Shown: positions 15,635-16,432 of the stretch, piece by piece
Layout of the letters: each line of letters starts with the position of its first letter
How positions within the stretch are numbered: position 1 is the stretch's first letter
Assembly (NCBI GenBank): GCA_910586295.1
Contig: CAJUGE010000034.1
Coordinates: 1-16,432 of the forward strand
From: an uncultured Bacilli bacterium
GTDB lineage: Bacteria; Bacillota_I; Bacilli_A; RF39; UBA660
Length of the DNA: 16,432 bases
Direction of reading: 5' to 3'
Position numbers and translations under genes: made by a program
Notes under the pieces: generated by a model
What the model was told of the DNA's origin: nothing
What the model saw: only the letters and a program-made list of their open reading frames with translations
The model's database searches: none

Positions 15635-15895
15635 CTACTTGTAAAATCTAAGTTGTACATCATGTATAGCTAGAAGAAAAGGTAAACACATAGGTACTAA
15701 TTGCTCCTCACTAAAAACTTAACATATTAATAAATCATTTGCAAATCATCAATTTTGAATATTGAACATCAAATTTTTAATTTTAACCCCCATTTTTAAA
15801 AAACACGAACTGTAGTAAGGCAAATTTTCTTATTAAAAGTATTCAATTTTCAACTTTCAAAAACTATATAAATTTACATAACTTTACAAAAAAAC
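15635..15895. repeat. Imperfect direct repeat, copy 2 (peptide gene side)
   Basis: This is the same sequence as 14845-15041 in the same orientation, about 800 bp away, with an added block of about 60 bp (roughly 15702-15761) that copy 1 lacks. It ends with the same TTTACATAACTTTACAAAAA run. It contains the TACATCATGTA dyad (15647-15674) and is the 5' region of the hydrophobic peptide gene. The stretch from 15896 to 15982 is AT-rich with nothing recognised. Confidence 0.85.
15724..15752 (-). promoter_or_regulatory. Candidate promoter of the hydrophobic peptide gene (TTGATG-17-TAATAT)
   Basis: On the minus strand TTGATG (15747-15752), a 17-bp spacer and TAATAT (15724-15729). It lies wholly in the block of about 60 bp that distinguishes repeat copy 2 from copy 1. 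The transcript would begin near 15717 and have a leader of about 140 nt that includes the conserved dyad. Confidence 0.45.
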
Positions 15896-15982
15896 CAGTA
15901 ATAATAATCACGTACACAAACGACAATTTTTATTTCAAAAAAAGTAATGCAAAATGTAAAAGAACAAATAATAATTAACATT

Positions 15983-16015
15983 AAAAATCCGACGCCAAGC
16001 AAAGCTTGCCGTCGG
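15983..16015 (-). terminator. Intrinsic terminator of the surface-protein gene
   Basis: The plus strand reads CCGACG-C-CAAGC-AAA-GCTTG-C-CGTCGG (15989-16015), an 11-bp stem with one C-C mismatch. On the minus strand it is followed by ATTTTT. It ends transcription about 60-90 bp past the stop at 16076. Confidence 0.9.
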
Positions 16016-16022
16016 AAACTCT

Positions 16023-16048
16023 AGACCTCGAAATGGTTTTCTCGGTCT
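16023..16048 (-). other. Second hairpin between surface-protein stop codon and terminator
   Basis: AGACC (16023-16027) pairs with GGTCT (16044-16048), and inside it GAAA pairs with TTTC. It is 28 bp past the stop codon and lacks a U-tract. It may be a 3' UTR structure or, in a DGR reading, a structure downstream of the variable region. Confidence 0.4.
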
Positions 16049-16075
16049 GTGTACCCCTTAATTTATCTCTCTTTT

Positions 16076-16432
16076 TTATTGCATTGTCAACGTATAAGGA
16101 TTGCTTCCTGTTCCGCTTCCTCCAGTTACCAGTACACTAGATTTCAGAGACACTACTGGACGAACGACGTTACTACTGGAGACACTCGTGTGAGTCAAGT
16201 TGCCAGGGAGACTAGAACCGAGCACTGCGAACACGCTCACGTAGCCACTACTGCCGAAGTAAGACGGACTCATTGTCCACCACCAACTGCTTCCAGTGAT
16301 ACTACTTGTTCCATCCTGGGCTAAGTAATAATATGCCTTTGGACTATTTGCTCCATATTTTCCTCCTGCGAATGCTACTTCATCTGCTGTCATTAACCCA
16401 AATGTTGTGAATCTATCACTTGTATTACTACA
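16076..16432 (-). CDS. Surface protein with C-type-lectin-like (DUF6273-like) C-terminal domain, 5' end outside window
   Basis: The last 118 codons are present and the frame is open to the window edge, so the true start lies beyond 16432; the first internal Met is not the start. Readable blocks are FGLMTADEVAFAGG, KAYYYLAQDG, SSWWWTMSPS, VFAVLGSSLPGN, VVRPVVSLKSSV and GTGSNPYTL. The order 'ITADEV..AGG ... WWTMSP ... VRPVVSL ... GTG.-.PY' is familiar from repetitive, Asn/Ser-rich surface proteins of gut Bacilli and looks like a C-type-lectin/formylglycine-enzyme-like fold, the class diversified by DGRs. The part at 16146-16271 is duplicated as a noncoding copy at 15186-15311. By hand count this part is 54% GC, much higher than the surroundings. 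A terminator follows at 15983-16015. Confidence 0.8.
   Translation of the reverse strand, partial: CSNTSDRFTTFGLMTADEVAFAGGKYGANSPKAYYYLAQDGTSSITGSSWWWTMSPSYFGSSGYVSVFAVLGSSLPGNLTHTSVSSSNVVRPVVSLKSSVLVTGGSGTGSNPYTLTMQ
16146..16271 (-). repeat. Variable-repeat-like 3' segment of the surface-protein gene
   Basis: This is the 126-bp partner of the noncoding copy at 15186-15311, ending 67 bp before the gene's stop codon. Differences cluster at positions where the copy has AAC or AAT: Asn there is Tyr, Ser, Leu, Thr, His, Ser, Ser and Ser here. Conserved islands are GAGTCCG at the 5' end, CCTGGCAACTTG in the middle and GTCGTTCGTCCAGTA at the 3' end. The last is positioned like the initiation-of-mutagenic-homology region of a DGR. 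Confidence 0.65.

Noticed and set aside
15032..15895. CRISPR array or insertion sequence in the gene-poor repeat region
   Set aside because: There are no short regularly spaced repeats and no transposase. The two long imperfect repeats and the single inverted repeat do not fit either class.
16049..16324. Plus-strand open frame of 91 codons opposite the surface-protein gene
   Set aside because: It is a shadow of the minus-strand gene, has no ribosome site, and its composition (Cys, His, Thr, Arg rich) reflects antisense reading of Ser/Gly codons.

Overview
The window is AT-rich DNA from a low-GC Gram-positive-type bacterium. It has strong AGGAGG-like ribosome binding sites, extended -10 promoters (TGATATAAT, used at least three times), U-tract terminators, ATG/TTG starts, and TGA used as a true stop. 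Gene content (VTC/CotH/DUF4956 polysaccharide cluster, FtsX-type ABC exporters, a surface protein with a C-type-lectin-like tail) fits an uncultured gut Bacilli/Erysipelotrichia-like lineage. That taxonomic placement is inference.

Layout. (1) Positions 1-7656, all minus strand: a tightly packed operon (genes overlapping or 2-20 bp apart) transcribed as VTC-domain protein, DUF4956 membrane protein, CotH-like kinase, membrane-anchored glycoside hydrolase-like protein, HEAT-repeat membrane protein, GT2 glycosyltransferase, then a short secreted protein cut or broken at the window edge. It looks like a cell-surface polysaccharide synthesis/modification locus. (2) 7770-8775: a divergently transcribed lipoprotein (plus), a decayed RhuM-family fragment (plus), and tRNA-Ser(GCT) (minus). 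(3) 8843-14719, minus: an NlpC/P60-like secreted peptidase and an operon of two ABC ATPase-FtsX permease fusions. (4) 14720-16432: about 1.3 kb with almost no conventional genes, bounded on the right by the 3' end of a surface protein gene.

Region 4 is the most unusual. A 126-bp stretch (15186-15311) is a noncoding copy of the 126-bp lectin-like 3' portion of the flanking surface-protein gene (16146-16271). The copy lies inside what reads as a self-contained minus-strand RNA gene of about 320 nt: a near-consensus promoter (TTGATA-17-TACAAT), a 13-bp terminal inverted repeat closing the RNA, an internal hairpin at the 3' edge of the copied part, and a strong U-tract terminator. Asn (AAC/AAT) codons in the copy are replaced in eight of nine cases in the gene. 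This resembles the template repeat/variable repeat pair of a diversity-generating retroelement (DGR), but no reverse transcriptase is in the window, and several mismatches are not at adenine. The same interval has a 33-residue hydrophobic peptide gene overlapped at its 3' end by a convergent three-hairpin RNA, in the style of a type I toxin-antitoxin pair. The antisense RNA and the template-like RNA are fired by back-to-back promoters whose -35 boxes are 3 bp apart. The module is flanked by roughly 200-260 bp imperfect direct repeats.
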